This document shows positions 1 to 4,911 of a stretch of DNA of 5,285 bases, one piece after another (positions within the stretch are counted from its first letter, which is position 1; the number at the start of each line of letters is the position of its first letter). Origin of the DNA: Sphingomonas sanxanigenens (GTDB taxonomy: Bacteria; Pseudomonadota; Alphaproteobacteria; Sphingomonadales; Sphingomonadaceae); the NCBI GenBank assembly GCA_003240855.1, contig QFNN01000154.1, positions 1-5,285 of the forward strand. Reading direction: 5' to 3'. A program made the position numbers and the translations under genes. The notes below the pieces were generated by a model. That model was given only the letters and a program-made list of their open reading frames with translations. It had not been told where the DNA came from and ran no database searches.

Positions 1-729
1 ATTGCCGTGAACGCCGGTGAACAGGTCGGAATAGACGATGTCGGCGGCATGGCCCTCGACGATGCCCTGCTTGTAATCGTCGGCGGCGTTGGCTTCCCTC
101 GTCGCGATAAAGGCCGAGCCCATATAGGCGAGATCGGCGCCGGCCGCCTGTGCGGCGAGCACAGAGCGGCCGTTGCCGATCGCGCCCGACAGCGCGACGG
201 GGCCATCGAACCATTCGCGGATTTCGGAAACGAGAGCGAAAGGCGAGGTGACGCCGGCATGGCCGCCCGCGCCGGCCGCGACGGGGATCAGCCCGTCCGC
301 GCCCTTTTCGATCGCCTTGCGCGCGAACCGATCGCTGATCACGTCATGCAGCGTGATTCCGCCCCAGCCATGGACGGCGGTATTGAGATCCTCGCGTGCG
401 CCAAGCGATGTGATGACGATAGGCACCTGCCACTTGGCGCAGGTCAGAATATCGGCCTCAAGCCGGTCGTTCGACTTATGGACGATCTGGTTGACGGCGA
501 AGGGAGCGGCAGGGCGATCGGGATTTTCGCGGTTCCACGCCGCGAGTTCCTCGGTGATCCGGTGCAGCCATTCGTCAAGCAGGCTCTGCGGACGTGCGTT
601 GAGTGCGGGAAAGGATCCGACGATCCCCGCCTTGCACTGGGCGATCACCAGATCGGGACCGGAAACGATGAAAAGCGGCGAGCCGATGATCGGCAGGCGC
701 AGACGATCGAAAATCGAAGGCAGGCTCAT
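1..729 (-). CDS. Nitronate monooxygenase (2-nitropropane dioxygenase family), 3' end outside window
   Basis: This is a flavin-dependent TIM-barrel enzyme predicted to oxidise alkyl nitronates with FMN and O2 in the cytoplasm. The frame is open from an ATG at 729-727 to the left edge and gives 243 residues. Family members are usually about 320-350 aa, so roughly the last quarter is missing. What is seen: an N-terminal LRLPIIGSPLF strand (about residues 10-20), FAVN near 77-80, the family hallmark AGAGGHAG (about 152-159) with the candidate catalytic-base His157, then LSGAIGNGRS (about 180-189) and AYMGSAFIAT (about 201-210), typical of the FMN-phosphate-binding end of the barrel. A stop lies in frame just upstream of the ATG, so this is the first possible start; no good Shine-Dalgarno is visible. 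It lies 111 bp downstream of, and co-directional with, the Rrf2 regulator gene. The physiological substrate cannot be deduced; many such proteins carry this name by homology only. Confidence 0.9.
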   Translation of the reverse strand, partial: MSLPSIFDRLRLPIIGSPLFIVSGPDLVIAQCKAGIVGSFPALNARPQSLLDEWLHRITEELAAWNRENPDRPAAPFAVNQIVHKSNDRLEADILTCAKWQVPIVITSLGAREDLNTAVHGWGGITLHDVISDRFARKAIEKGADGLIPVAAGAGGHAGVTSPFALVSEIREWFDGPVALSGAIGNGRSVLAAQAAGADLAYMGSAFIATREANAADDYKQGIVEGHAADIVYSDLFTGVHGN

Positions 730-840
730 GCGCGTTTAATAACCCGCAAGTCCGACGAGTAAAGCCGGCTGGACGTTCGGCGCATTTGTTCGGACGGCGC
801 CAAGGCGGCGCCCCGGCCGTTTGGCGTATCCGCCAAAGGT
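730..840. promoter_or_regulatory. Rrf2-NMO intergenic region with two inverted repeats
   Basis: This non-coding gap separates the Rrf2 regulator stop from the nitronate monooxygenase start. It holds two palindromes. One is TTTGGCG-TATC-CGCCAAA at 820-837, a perfect 7-bp stem with a 4-nt loop, starting 4 bp past the Rrf2 stop. The other is GGCGCC-AAGGC-GGCGCC at 796-812. Neither is followed by a T-run on the minus strand, so they are poor intrinsic terminators. They could be an operator, an attenuating hairpin or a processing site. No convincing -35/-10 pair was found. The repeats are seen directly; any role is inference. Confidence 0.4.
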
Positions 841-1266
841 TCAGGCGGCGAGCAATGCCTCGATCGGCTCGGACAATTTGATGCCGTCGAGCACCGCCGC
901 CGTTTCGTCGCGAACGCGGAGCATGACGAAATGCACGCGGCACTCTTCCTGCGTCACGCAATTCTTGCACGGCGTATAGGCGAGGCGGCTGGCGCAGGGC
1001 ACGAGCGCGAGCGACCCGCGCGTCTGCCGCACGATGTCGCCATAGCTGATTTCGTGCGGCGGCCGCGAAAGCCAATAGCCGCCATCCTTGCCGCGCTGAG
1101 TCTCGACCAGGCCGGCGCGGCTGAGCTCAGACAGAATCACTGTCAAAAACTTCGCCGGGATGTTCTGCGCGTCTGCAATCTCGGTCAACTGCACGGGGCC
1201 ATTGCCGTGGCGATCGGCCAGATGGAGAAGCGCCCGGATTGCATAGCGCGTTCGTTGAGAAAGCAT
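841..1266 (-). CDS. Rrf2-family transcriptional regulator with four C-terminal-half cysteines
   Basis: This is a DNA-binding regulator of the Rrf2 family (relatives: IscR, NsrR, CymR), 141 aa, the usual family length. The start is placed at the ATG at 1266-1264 because family members begin MLSQ(K/R)TRYA(L/I)RAL; a TTG 18 bp upstream would add six atypical residues. The winged HTH covers about residues 1-75, with the recognition region near AQNIPAKFLTVILSELSRAG and the wing at RGKDGGYWLSRP. Cys91, Cys100, Cys103 and Cys109 fall where IscR/NsrR proteins bind an Fe-S cluster, but the C-x8-C-x2-C-x5-C spacing differs from IscR's three-Cys pattern. Cluster binding is therefore plausible, not shown. 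No Shine-Dalgarno precedes the ATG (GGCCCC directly upstream), so translation could be leaderless. It sits between the stand-alone receiver gene (76 bp gap) and the nitronate monooxygenase gene (111 bp gap), all on the minus strand. NMO is the nearest candidate target. Confidence 0.9.
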   Translation of the reverse strand: MLSQRTRYAIRALLHLADRHGNGPVQLTEIADAQNIPAKFLTVILSELSRAGLVETQRGKDGGYWLSRPPHEISYGDIVRQTRGSLALVPCASRLAYTPCKNCVTQEECRVHFVMLRVRDETAAVLDGIKLSEPIEALLAA

Positions 1267-1342
1267 GGGGCCAATAGGCGCCAATCCACACGCTTTGCAA
1301 GCATGGCCTCGCGGCTTTCCCGCGGACTGTTGCGCTTAAAAC

Positions 1343-1726
1343 TCAGCCTGAAAGCGCGCCGAAAAGCTCATAAGGCCGCAACGGCTTTTCCAGCACGGCT
1401 GCAAAGCCGCTCGAGAGCGCGCAATCACGCACCAGCGGCGAGGGAAAGGCGGTGATCAACACGGCGCGTCCATCCCAGCCGCGTCGCCGCATCGCCCGCA
1501 ATATGCCCAGCCCGTCGCCATCCGGCAGGCGATAGTCAGTGACGAGCATGTCGATATCATCGACCGGCGGCTCGTGAAGGATCGATGAGGCCGATGCGTG
1601 GGCGCGCACGCTGTAGCCCGATCCGTGGAGGAGCAATTGCAGAGACCGGCGCACGCCTTCGTCGTCGTCGACCAGAAGGACGCGGGCTTTGGGCGCTTCA
1701 CCGGGATTTTGCGTTTCGGTCGACAT
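1343..1726 (-). CDS. Stand-alone receiver (REC) domain response regulator
   Basis: This is a 127-aa protein consisting of one CheY-like receiver domain with no DNA-binding or enzymatic output. The acidic pocket is Asp20/Asp21/Asp22 (VLLVDDDEG), the phospho-acceptor is Asp64 (LVTDYRLPDGDG), the switch Thr is Thr92 (LITAF) and the conserved Lys is Lys114 (LEKPL), so it should be phosphorylatable. About 14 residues precede the domain. The ATG at 1726-1724 has a weak GAGAG-type ribosome-binding site about 4 bp upstream. It lies 60 bp downstream of fixJ on the same strand and is probably the third gene of a fixLJ transcript. Candidate roles are phosphate sink for FixL, adaptor modulating FixL activity, or partner of a kinase elsewhere. 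The sequence does not distinguish these. A TTACGTAG motif lies about 60 bp ahead of its start. Confidence 0.9.
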   Translation of the reverse strand: MSTETQNPGEAPKARVLLVDDDEGVRRSLQLLLHGSGYSVRAHASASSILHEPPVDDIDMLVTDYRLPDGDGLGILRAMRRRGWDGRAVLITAFPSPLVRDCALSSGFAAVLEKPLRPYELFGALSG

Positions 1727-1786
1727 CGGCTCTCAGACACGCTTTGACTATTGTCCTGATCCTGCCGCGCGCCGCCGCCGCGGTCC

Positions 1787-1794
1787 TTACGTAG
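1787..1794. promoter_or_regulatory. Candidate FixJ-type site TTACGTAG ahead of the receiver gene
   Basis: The plus strand reads TTACGTAG here, overlapping the fixJ stop codon and lying about 60 bp upstream of the stand-alone receiver ATG. The same 8-mer occurs in the fixL/ompW intergenic region. It matches 7 of 8 positions of GTAMGTAG, the core I recall for Sinorhizobium meliloti FixJ sites. Binding is inference. Confidence 0.3.
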
Positions 1795-2419
1795 AGTCCG
1801 CAATCTGATCGGACAGCCCGGCCGCGAAGGCGAGCCGAAGCGCTTCCGACAGGCTGTGAACGTCAAGCTTCGCCATCAGGTTGGCGCGATGGACTTCCAC
1901 GGTGCGAGGGGAAATGCCCAGGTCATAGGCGATCGTCTTGTTTGGGTGCCCGCGCACCAGCCCGCGCAGCACGTCGGTTTCGCGCGGGGTCAGCGCGGCG
2001 AGACGCACCGACGCCTCGCGTGCAGACGACATTGCCTCGCCCCGATCGTCGAGGCGGCGAAAACCTTCTTCGATCGCCGCGAGAAGGCGCGCTTTCTCGA
2101 AGGGCTTTTCGAGGAAGTCGACCGCGCCATTCTTCATCGCCTGAACCGCAATGGCGACATCGCCATGCCCAGTGAGCACGATCACCGGCATGCCCACGCC
2201 GCGCGTCGCGAGTTCGGCCTGCACTTCCAGCCCGTCCATCCCCGGCATGCGCACGTCGAGCAGGATGCAGCCGGCCTCGGCTACCTTGAGCTCCTTCAGG
2301 AACTCCACGCCGGAAGCATATACCTTCACCTCGAAGCCCGACGTGCGGAGCATGAAGCCGGCCGAACGGCGGATCGATTCCTCGTCGTCGACCAGATGGA
2401 TGAGGCGCTTATCGGTCAT
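1787..2419 (-). CDS. fixJ: FixJ-like two-component response regulator (REC + LuxR-type HTH)
   Basis: This is the DNA-binding partner of the FixL kinase, 210 aa, against about 204 aa for rhizobial FixJ. The receiver domain spans about residues 5-120, with acidic residues in HLVDDEES, phospho-acceptor Asp55 (ILLDVRMPGMDG), Thr83 (VLTGHGDV) and Lys105 (FLEKPF). The LuxR/GerE HTH spans about 140-203: LTPRETDVLRGLVRG, then PNKTIAYDLGISPRTVEVHR with recognition-helix residues RTVEVHRANLM. These closely follow known FixJ proteins. The start chosen is the ATG at 2419-2417, preceded by GAGGA with a 5-nt spacer. An ATG 21 bp further upstream would add MRSARIR and has no comparable ribosome-binding site. 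The start overlaps the 3' end of fixL by 11 bp, indicating translational coupling. Phosphorylated FixJ normally activates fixK-type promoters at low oxygen; no fixK is in this window. Confidence 0.95.
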   Translation of the reverse strand: MTDKRLIHLVDDEESIRRSAGFMLRTSGFEVKVYASGVEFLKELKVAEAGCILLDVRMPGMDGLEVQAELATRGVGMPVIVLTGHGDVAIAVQAMKNGAVDFLEKPFEKARLLAAIEEGFRRLDDRGEAMSSAREASVRLAALTPRETDVLRGLVRGHPNKTIAYDLGISPRTVEVHRANLMAKLDVHSLSEALRLAFAAGLSDQIADST

Positions 2420-3935
2420 TCTGATCCTCGCACTGCGCATTCATGACGGTGAAATGGAAAATGGTGCCGCCCCCGGCGCGCGGCTCCGCCCAGATGCGGC
2501 CGCCATGCGCCTCGACGATCGTGCGGCAGATCGACAGGCCAAGGCCCATGCCCTGCTCCTTGGTGCTTGTGAAGGCCTGGAACAGTTTGTCGAGCACGGC
2601 AGGCTCTATGCCATGCCCCGTGTCCTCGACCGAGATGCGGACCATCGCGTTGGGCAGGCATTCGGTGCTGATGCTGATGTCGCGCTCCTCGCAGTCGGAC
2701 AGCGCTTCAACTGCGTTGCGGACGAGGTTGACCAGCACCTGTTGAATCTGGATGCGATCGACGATCACGCAGGCTGCGGCGGGATCGAGAGCGAAGAATG
2801 CGCGGACGCCGCGTTCGCGCGCGCCGGTCAGCGCGAGGTGGCTCGCTTCCTCGATAAGACGGGGCAGATCCTCCGCTTTCTTCTCGACTTCGCCGCGCGC
2901 GACGAAATCGCGGAGGCGGCGGACGATGCCGCCGGCGCGTAGCGCTTCCTTCGCGCTCTCGTCGACGGCCTCGCGGACATGAGCGATCGATTCCGCATCG
3001 CCCCGGTCGATCAGGTCGCGCGCGGCCTCCAGATAGTTGGCGATGGCGGTGAGGGGCTGGTTGAGTTCGTGCGCCAGCGTCGACGCCATCGTGCCCATGG
3101 CGCTGACGCGTGAGACGTGAATCAGTTCGGACTGCAGTTCCTTCAGCCGGAACTCGGCGCGCTGGGCGCTGGTGAGGTCGCGGATGAAGCCGGTGAAGAT
3201 GCGGTAGCCGTCGCTCCGCGCCTCGCCGACCGCCAGTTCCATCGGAAACTCCGATCCGTCGCGCCGTTTGCCGACCACGATCCGGCCGATGCCGATGATG
3301 CGTCGCTCGCTGGTCGTCAGATAATGGCCGATGTAGCTGTCATGCTTGGCGGCGTCGGGTGCGGGCATCAGCATGCTGACGTTGCGGCCGATCACTTCGG
3401 CCTCGCCGAAGCCGAACAGGCGTTCGGCCGCCGCGCTGAACGAGAGGATGATCCCCCGTTCGTCGATGACGATCATCGCCTCGGGGATCGTCGCGAGGAT
3501 CGAGCGGACATGAGATTCGCTGTTGACCAGCGCCTGTTCCGCAGCCTTGCGTGATGTGACGTCGATGATGCTGAACGCGAAAGCGCGTGCCGCGCCGCCA
3601 TCGCCGCGGATCGCGAAGATGCTGACATCGGCAAGAAACTCCGACCCGTCCCGCCGGACGCGCCAGCCCTCTTCGCGTCGCGTGCCCCGGGCGAGCGCTT
3701 CGGCCAGTTCCTTGGCGGGGAGGCCCGCGCGGGCATCCTGCGGGGCGTAGAGGATCGAAAGCGGCTGGCCGATGATCTGTGTAGCCTGCCAGCCGGTCAG
3801 CAGTTCGCCGCCGGGGGGCCAACTGAGAATGACGCCATCGGAATCGGTGAGGAAGATGGCGCGGTCGACCGCGCTGTCGACGAAGCGGACGAGTTCTTCA
3901 CCTAGCTTGTCAGGGGAAAGTCCCTTTTCGCGCAA
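2409..3935 (-). CDS. fixL: FixL-like haem-PAS oxygen-sensor histidine kinase
   Basis: This 508-aa protein is close in length to Bradyrhizobium FixL (about 505) and, like it, lacks transmembrane segments. Order: PAS-A about 15-130; haem PAS-B about 140-257; HisKA with phospho-acceptor His289 (AHELNQPLTAI); HATPase_c with N box NLVRNAVEAL (403-412), G1 DTGHGI (438-443), F box LFQAF and G2 GMGLGLSI (462-469). PAS-B contains KHDSYIGHY, whose His198 aligns with the proximal haem ligand His200 of BjFixL, and IIGIGRIV, whose Arg218 aligns with the O2-contacting Arg220. So O2 sensing by haem is strongly expected. The position of BjFixL Arg206 is His204 here, and that of His214 is Arg212 (as I recall, also Arg in S. 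meliloti FixL). The start is a TTG at 3935-3933 with AGGA 8 nt upstream; a stop lies in frame further upstream with no ATG between, and no Met codon occurs early downstream. It overlaps fixJ by 11 bp. Confidence 0.95.
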   Translation of the reverse strand: MREKGLSPDKLGEELVRFVDSAVDRAIFLTDSDGVILSWPPGGELLTGWQATQIIGQPLSILYAPQDARAGLPAKELAEALARGTRREEGWRVRRDGSEFLADVSIFAIRGDGGAARAFAFSIIDVTSRKAAEQALVNSESHVRSILATIPEAMIVIDERGIILSFSAAAERLFGFGEAEVIGRNVSMLMPAPDAAKHDSYIGHYLTTSERRIIGIGRIVVGKRRDGSEFPMELAVGEARSDGYRIFTGFIRDLTSAQRAEFRLKELQSELIHVSRVSAMGTMASTLAHELNQPLTAIANYLEAARDLIDRGDAESIAHVREAVDESAKEALRAGGIVRRLRDFVARGEVEKKAEDLPRLIEEASHLALTGARERGVRAFFALDPAAACVIVDRIQIQQVLVNLVRNAVEALSDCEERDISISTECLPNAMVRISVEDTGHGIEPAVLDKLFQAFTSTKEQGMGLGLSICRTIVEAHGGRIWAEPRAGGGTIFHFTVMNAQCEDQNDR

Positions 3936-4076
3936 TGTCCTGTTCCTGCAGACCCGAAAAACCGCGTTTCAGCATGATTTGCCGCCGCATCCGCAATATT
4001 CCCATTGGGCACACTACGTAACGAGCTTTGTATCACTTCGTCCTAGCGCGAATTGCATCTGATGATGGAGGCACAA
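3936..4076. promoter_or_regulatory. Divergent promoter region between fixL and ompW
   Basis: This 141-bp region must hold the promoters for fixL (minus) and ompW (plus). A weak plus-strand candidate is TTGGGC at 4005-4010, a 17-bp spacer, and TTGTAT at 4028-4033, about 44 bp before the ompW ATG. The element CTACGTAA (TTACGTAG on the minus strand) at 4014-4021 lies within that spacer. No full FNR/FixK box (TTGAT-N4-ATCAA) was found. A strong Shine-Dalgarno, GGAGG at 4067-4071, precedes the ompW ATG. AGGA precedes the fixL TTG on the minus strand. Promoter placement is inference. Confidence 0.45.
4014..4021. promoter_or_regulatory. Candidate FixJ-type site (TTACGTAG on the minus strand)
   Basis: The plus strand reads CTACGTAA, which is TTACGTAG on the minus strand, identical to the 8-mer ahead of the stand-alone receiver gene. 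It lies about 55 bp before the ompW ATG and about 79 bp before the fixL start. It could serve FixJ autoregulation and/or oxygen control of ompW. Seen: the sequence and its position. Inferred: FixJ binding. Confidence 0.3.
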
Positions 4077-4733
4077 ATGAAGAGTGGGGCGTTTTTTCTG
4101 GTGGCGGCTGCAGTTGCGGCGGGGGCCGCGTCGCCCGCCTTGGCGGAGCAGGGCGACCTGATCGTCCGCGCTCGCGCGATCATCGTCGCGCCCAACGAGA
4201 AATCGACAGGGGTCAATCCGGCGTTCCCGACCGGTCGCGTCGGCGTCGACAATGCGGTGATGCCGGAGGTCGACTTCACCTATATGTGGACCAAACATAT
4301 CGGCACTGAGCTGATCCTTGCGACCACCAAGCACGACCTGCGCGGCCGCGCGGGCCTGTCGGGCGTCAACAAGCTGGGCAGCGCCTGGGCGCTGCCGCCG
4401 GTGCTGACCGTGCAATATCACTTCCTGCCCGATGGGAAGTTCCGGCCCTATGTGGGTGCGGGCGCGAACTATACGATCTTCTATTCGGATAAGACGAGCA
4501 GCGCGCTCAACGCGGCGATCGGCCAGACCTCGCTGCACCTGAAGGACAGCTTTGGCTACGCCCTGCAGGGCGGCATGGACATCGACATCACCAAGAAGGT
4601 GTTCATGAACTTCGACATCAAATATGTCGACATGAGCACCAAGGCGCGGCTCAACACCGCCGGTGCGATCAACCGCACCAAGGTGGACATCAACCCGCTG
4701 ATCTTCGGCGTGGGGGTGGGCATGCGCTTCTGA
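4077..4733 (+). CDS. ompW: OmpW-family outer-membrane beta-barrel protein
   Basis: This is a predicted small (8-stranded) outer-membrane beta-barrel, 218 aa, normal for OmpW. The start is the ATG at 4077, five nucleotides after GGAGG; the frame also contains a TTG at 4053 and ATGs at 4062 and 4065, which lie before or in that ribosome-binding site. A Sec signal peptide covers residues 1-23 (MKSGAFFLVAAAVAAG then ASPALA), with signal peptidase I cleavage expected after ALA. The mature protein starts EQGDLIVRARAIIVAPNE, the typical OmpW first strand. Later hallmarks are MPEVDFTYMWTKHIGTEL, PPVLTVQYHF and FRPYVGAGANYTIFY, and the C-terminus GVGVGMRF ends in the aromatic residue recognised by the BAM machinery. 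OmpW proteins are proposed channels for small hydrophobic compounds, and E. coli ompW responds to oxygen. That fits the divergent fixLJ, but its substrate here is unknown. Confidence 0.93.
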   Translation: MKSGAFFLVAAAVAAGAASPALAEQGDLIVRARAIIVAPNEKSTGVNPAFPTGRVGVDNAVMPEVDFTYMWTKHIGTELILATTKHDLRGRAGLSGVNKLGSAWALPPVLTVQYHFLPDGKFRPYVGAGANYTIFYSDKTSSALNAAIGQTSLHLKDSFGYALQGGMDIDITKKVFMNFDIKYVDMSTKARLNTAGAINRTKVDINPLIFGVGVGMRF

Positions 4734-4766
4734 GCTCCGGCTCGCTGCGCATGTCTGGAAAGGGGC

Positions 4767-4800
4767 GGGCGGAACCGGAAGGTTCCGCCCGATCTTTTTT
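4767..4800 (+). terminator. Rho-independent terminator of ompW
   Basis: A perfect 10-bp GC-rich stem (GGGCGGAACC at 4767-4776 pairing with GGTTCCGCCC at 4781-4790) closes a GGAA tetraloop of the stable GNRA class. It is followed by GATC and six T residues. It starts 34 bp after the ompW stop, on the plus strand. On the minus strand there is no T-run at the matching position, so it appears unidirectional. Confidence 0.95.
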
Positions 4801-4817
4801 GTGCGGGATAGCAAAAT

Positions 4818-4900
4818 CACCGTCATTGCGAGCATAGCGAAGCAATCCAGAGCGCCAGCCGAACATTCTGGATTGCTTCGCTATGCTCGCAATGACGGTG
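4818..4900. repeat. Perfect 34-bp inverted repeat with 15-nt loop (REP/MITE-like element)
   Basis: Left arm 4818-4851 and right arm 4867-4900 are exact reverse complements over all 34 bp, separated by a 15-nt loop (4852-4866). Pairing stops abruptly at both ends. Each arm contains a smaller imperfect palindrome: ATTGCGAGC, then a few bases, then GAAGCAAT. The motif GTCATTGCGAGC..GAAGCAATCC resembles a family of dispersed intergenic palindromes I know from sphingomonads and other proteobacteria. The element lies between the convergent 3' ends of ompW and hemN, the usual home of REP-type repeats. A transcript would form a very stable hairpin and could protect or end the hemN mRNA; reading minus-strand, the arm is followed by ATTTTGC, a weak U-rich stretch. 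No transposase gene or target-site duplication was recognised. Confidence 0.85.
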
Positions 4901-4911
4901 TGACTGGCAGA

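Noticed and set aside
7..762. Long plus-strand open frames (7-762 and 173-739) opposite the left-hand gene
   Set aside because: They lie antisense to the nitronate monooxygenase frame, which carries clear family motifs to the window edge. Their products are low-complexity Arg/Ala/Gly-rich sequences typical of shadows in GC-rich DNA.
575..1075. Minus-strand 166-aa frame across the Rrf2-NMO gap
   Set aside because: It overlaps both real genes in another frame and has an Arg/Ala-rich composition with no recognisable domain.
1310..1324. CGCGG-CTTTC-CCGCG hairpin after the stand-alone receiver gene as a terminator
   Set aside because: The stem is only 5 bp and has no T-run on the minus strand; such short GC hairpins are common by chance in this DNA.
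1856..2942. Plus-strand frames of 196 and 263 aa opposite fixJ and fixL
   Set aside because: They mirror codon structure of strongly supported minus-strand genes; no start signals or domains were seen.
4053..4070. Possible FNR/FixK half-sites around TTGCATCTGATGAT
   Set aside because: Compared with TTGAT-N4-ATCAA both half-sites are mismatched, and the stretch lies next to the ribosome-binding site, too close to the gene for an activator site.
4014..4835. Minus-strand 273-aa frame opposite ompW
   Set aside because: It is antisense to a gene with a signal peptide, good ribosome-binding site and OmpW motifs; it runs through the ompW terminator, and its His/Arg-rich product matches no family I recognise.
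4818..4900. CRISPR repeat or IS terminal inverted repeats
   Set aside because: There is one pair of inverted arms with a 15-nt loop, no direct-repeat and spacer series, and no transposase between them.
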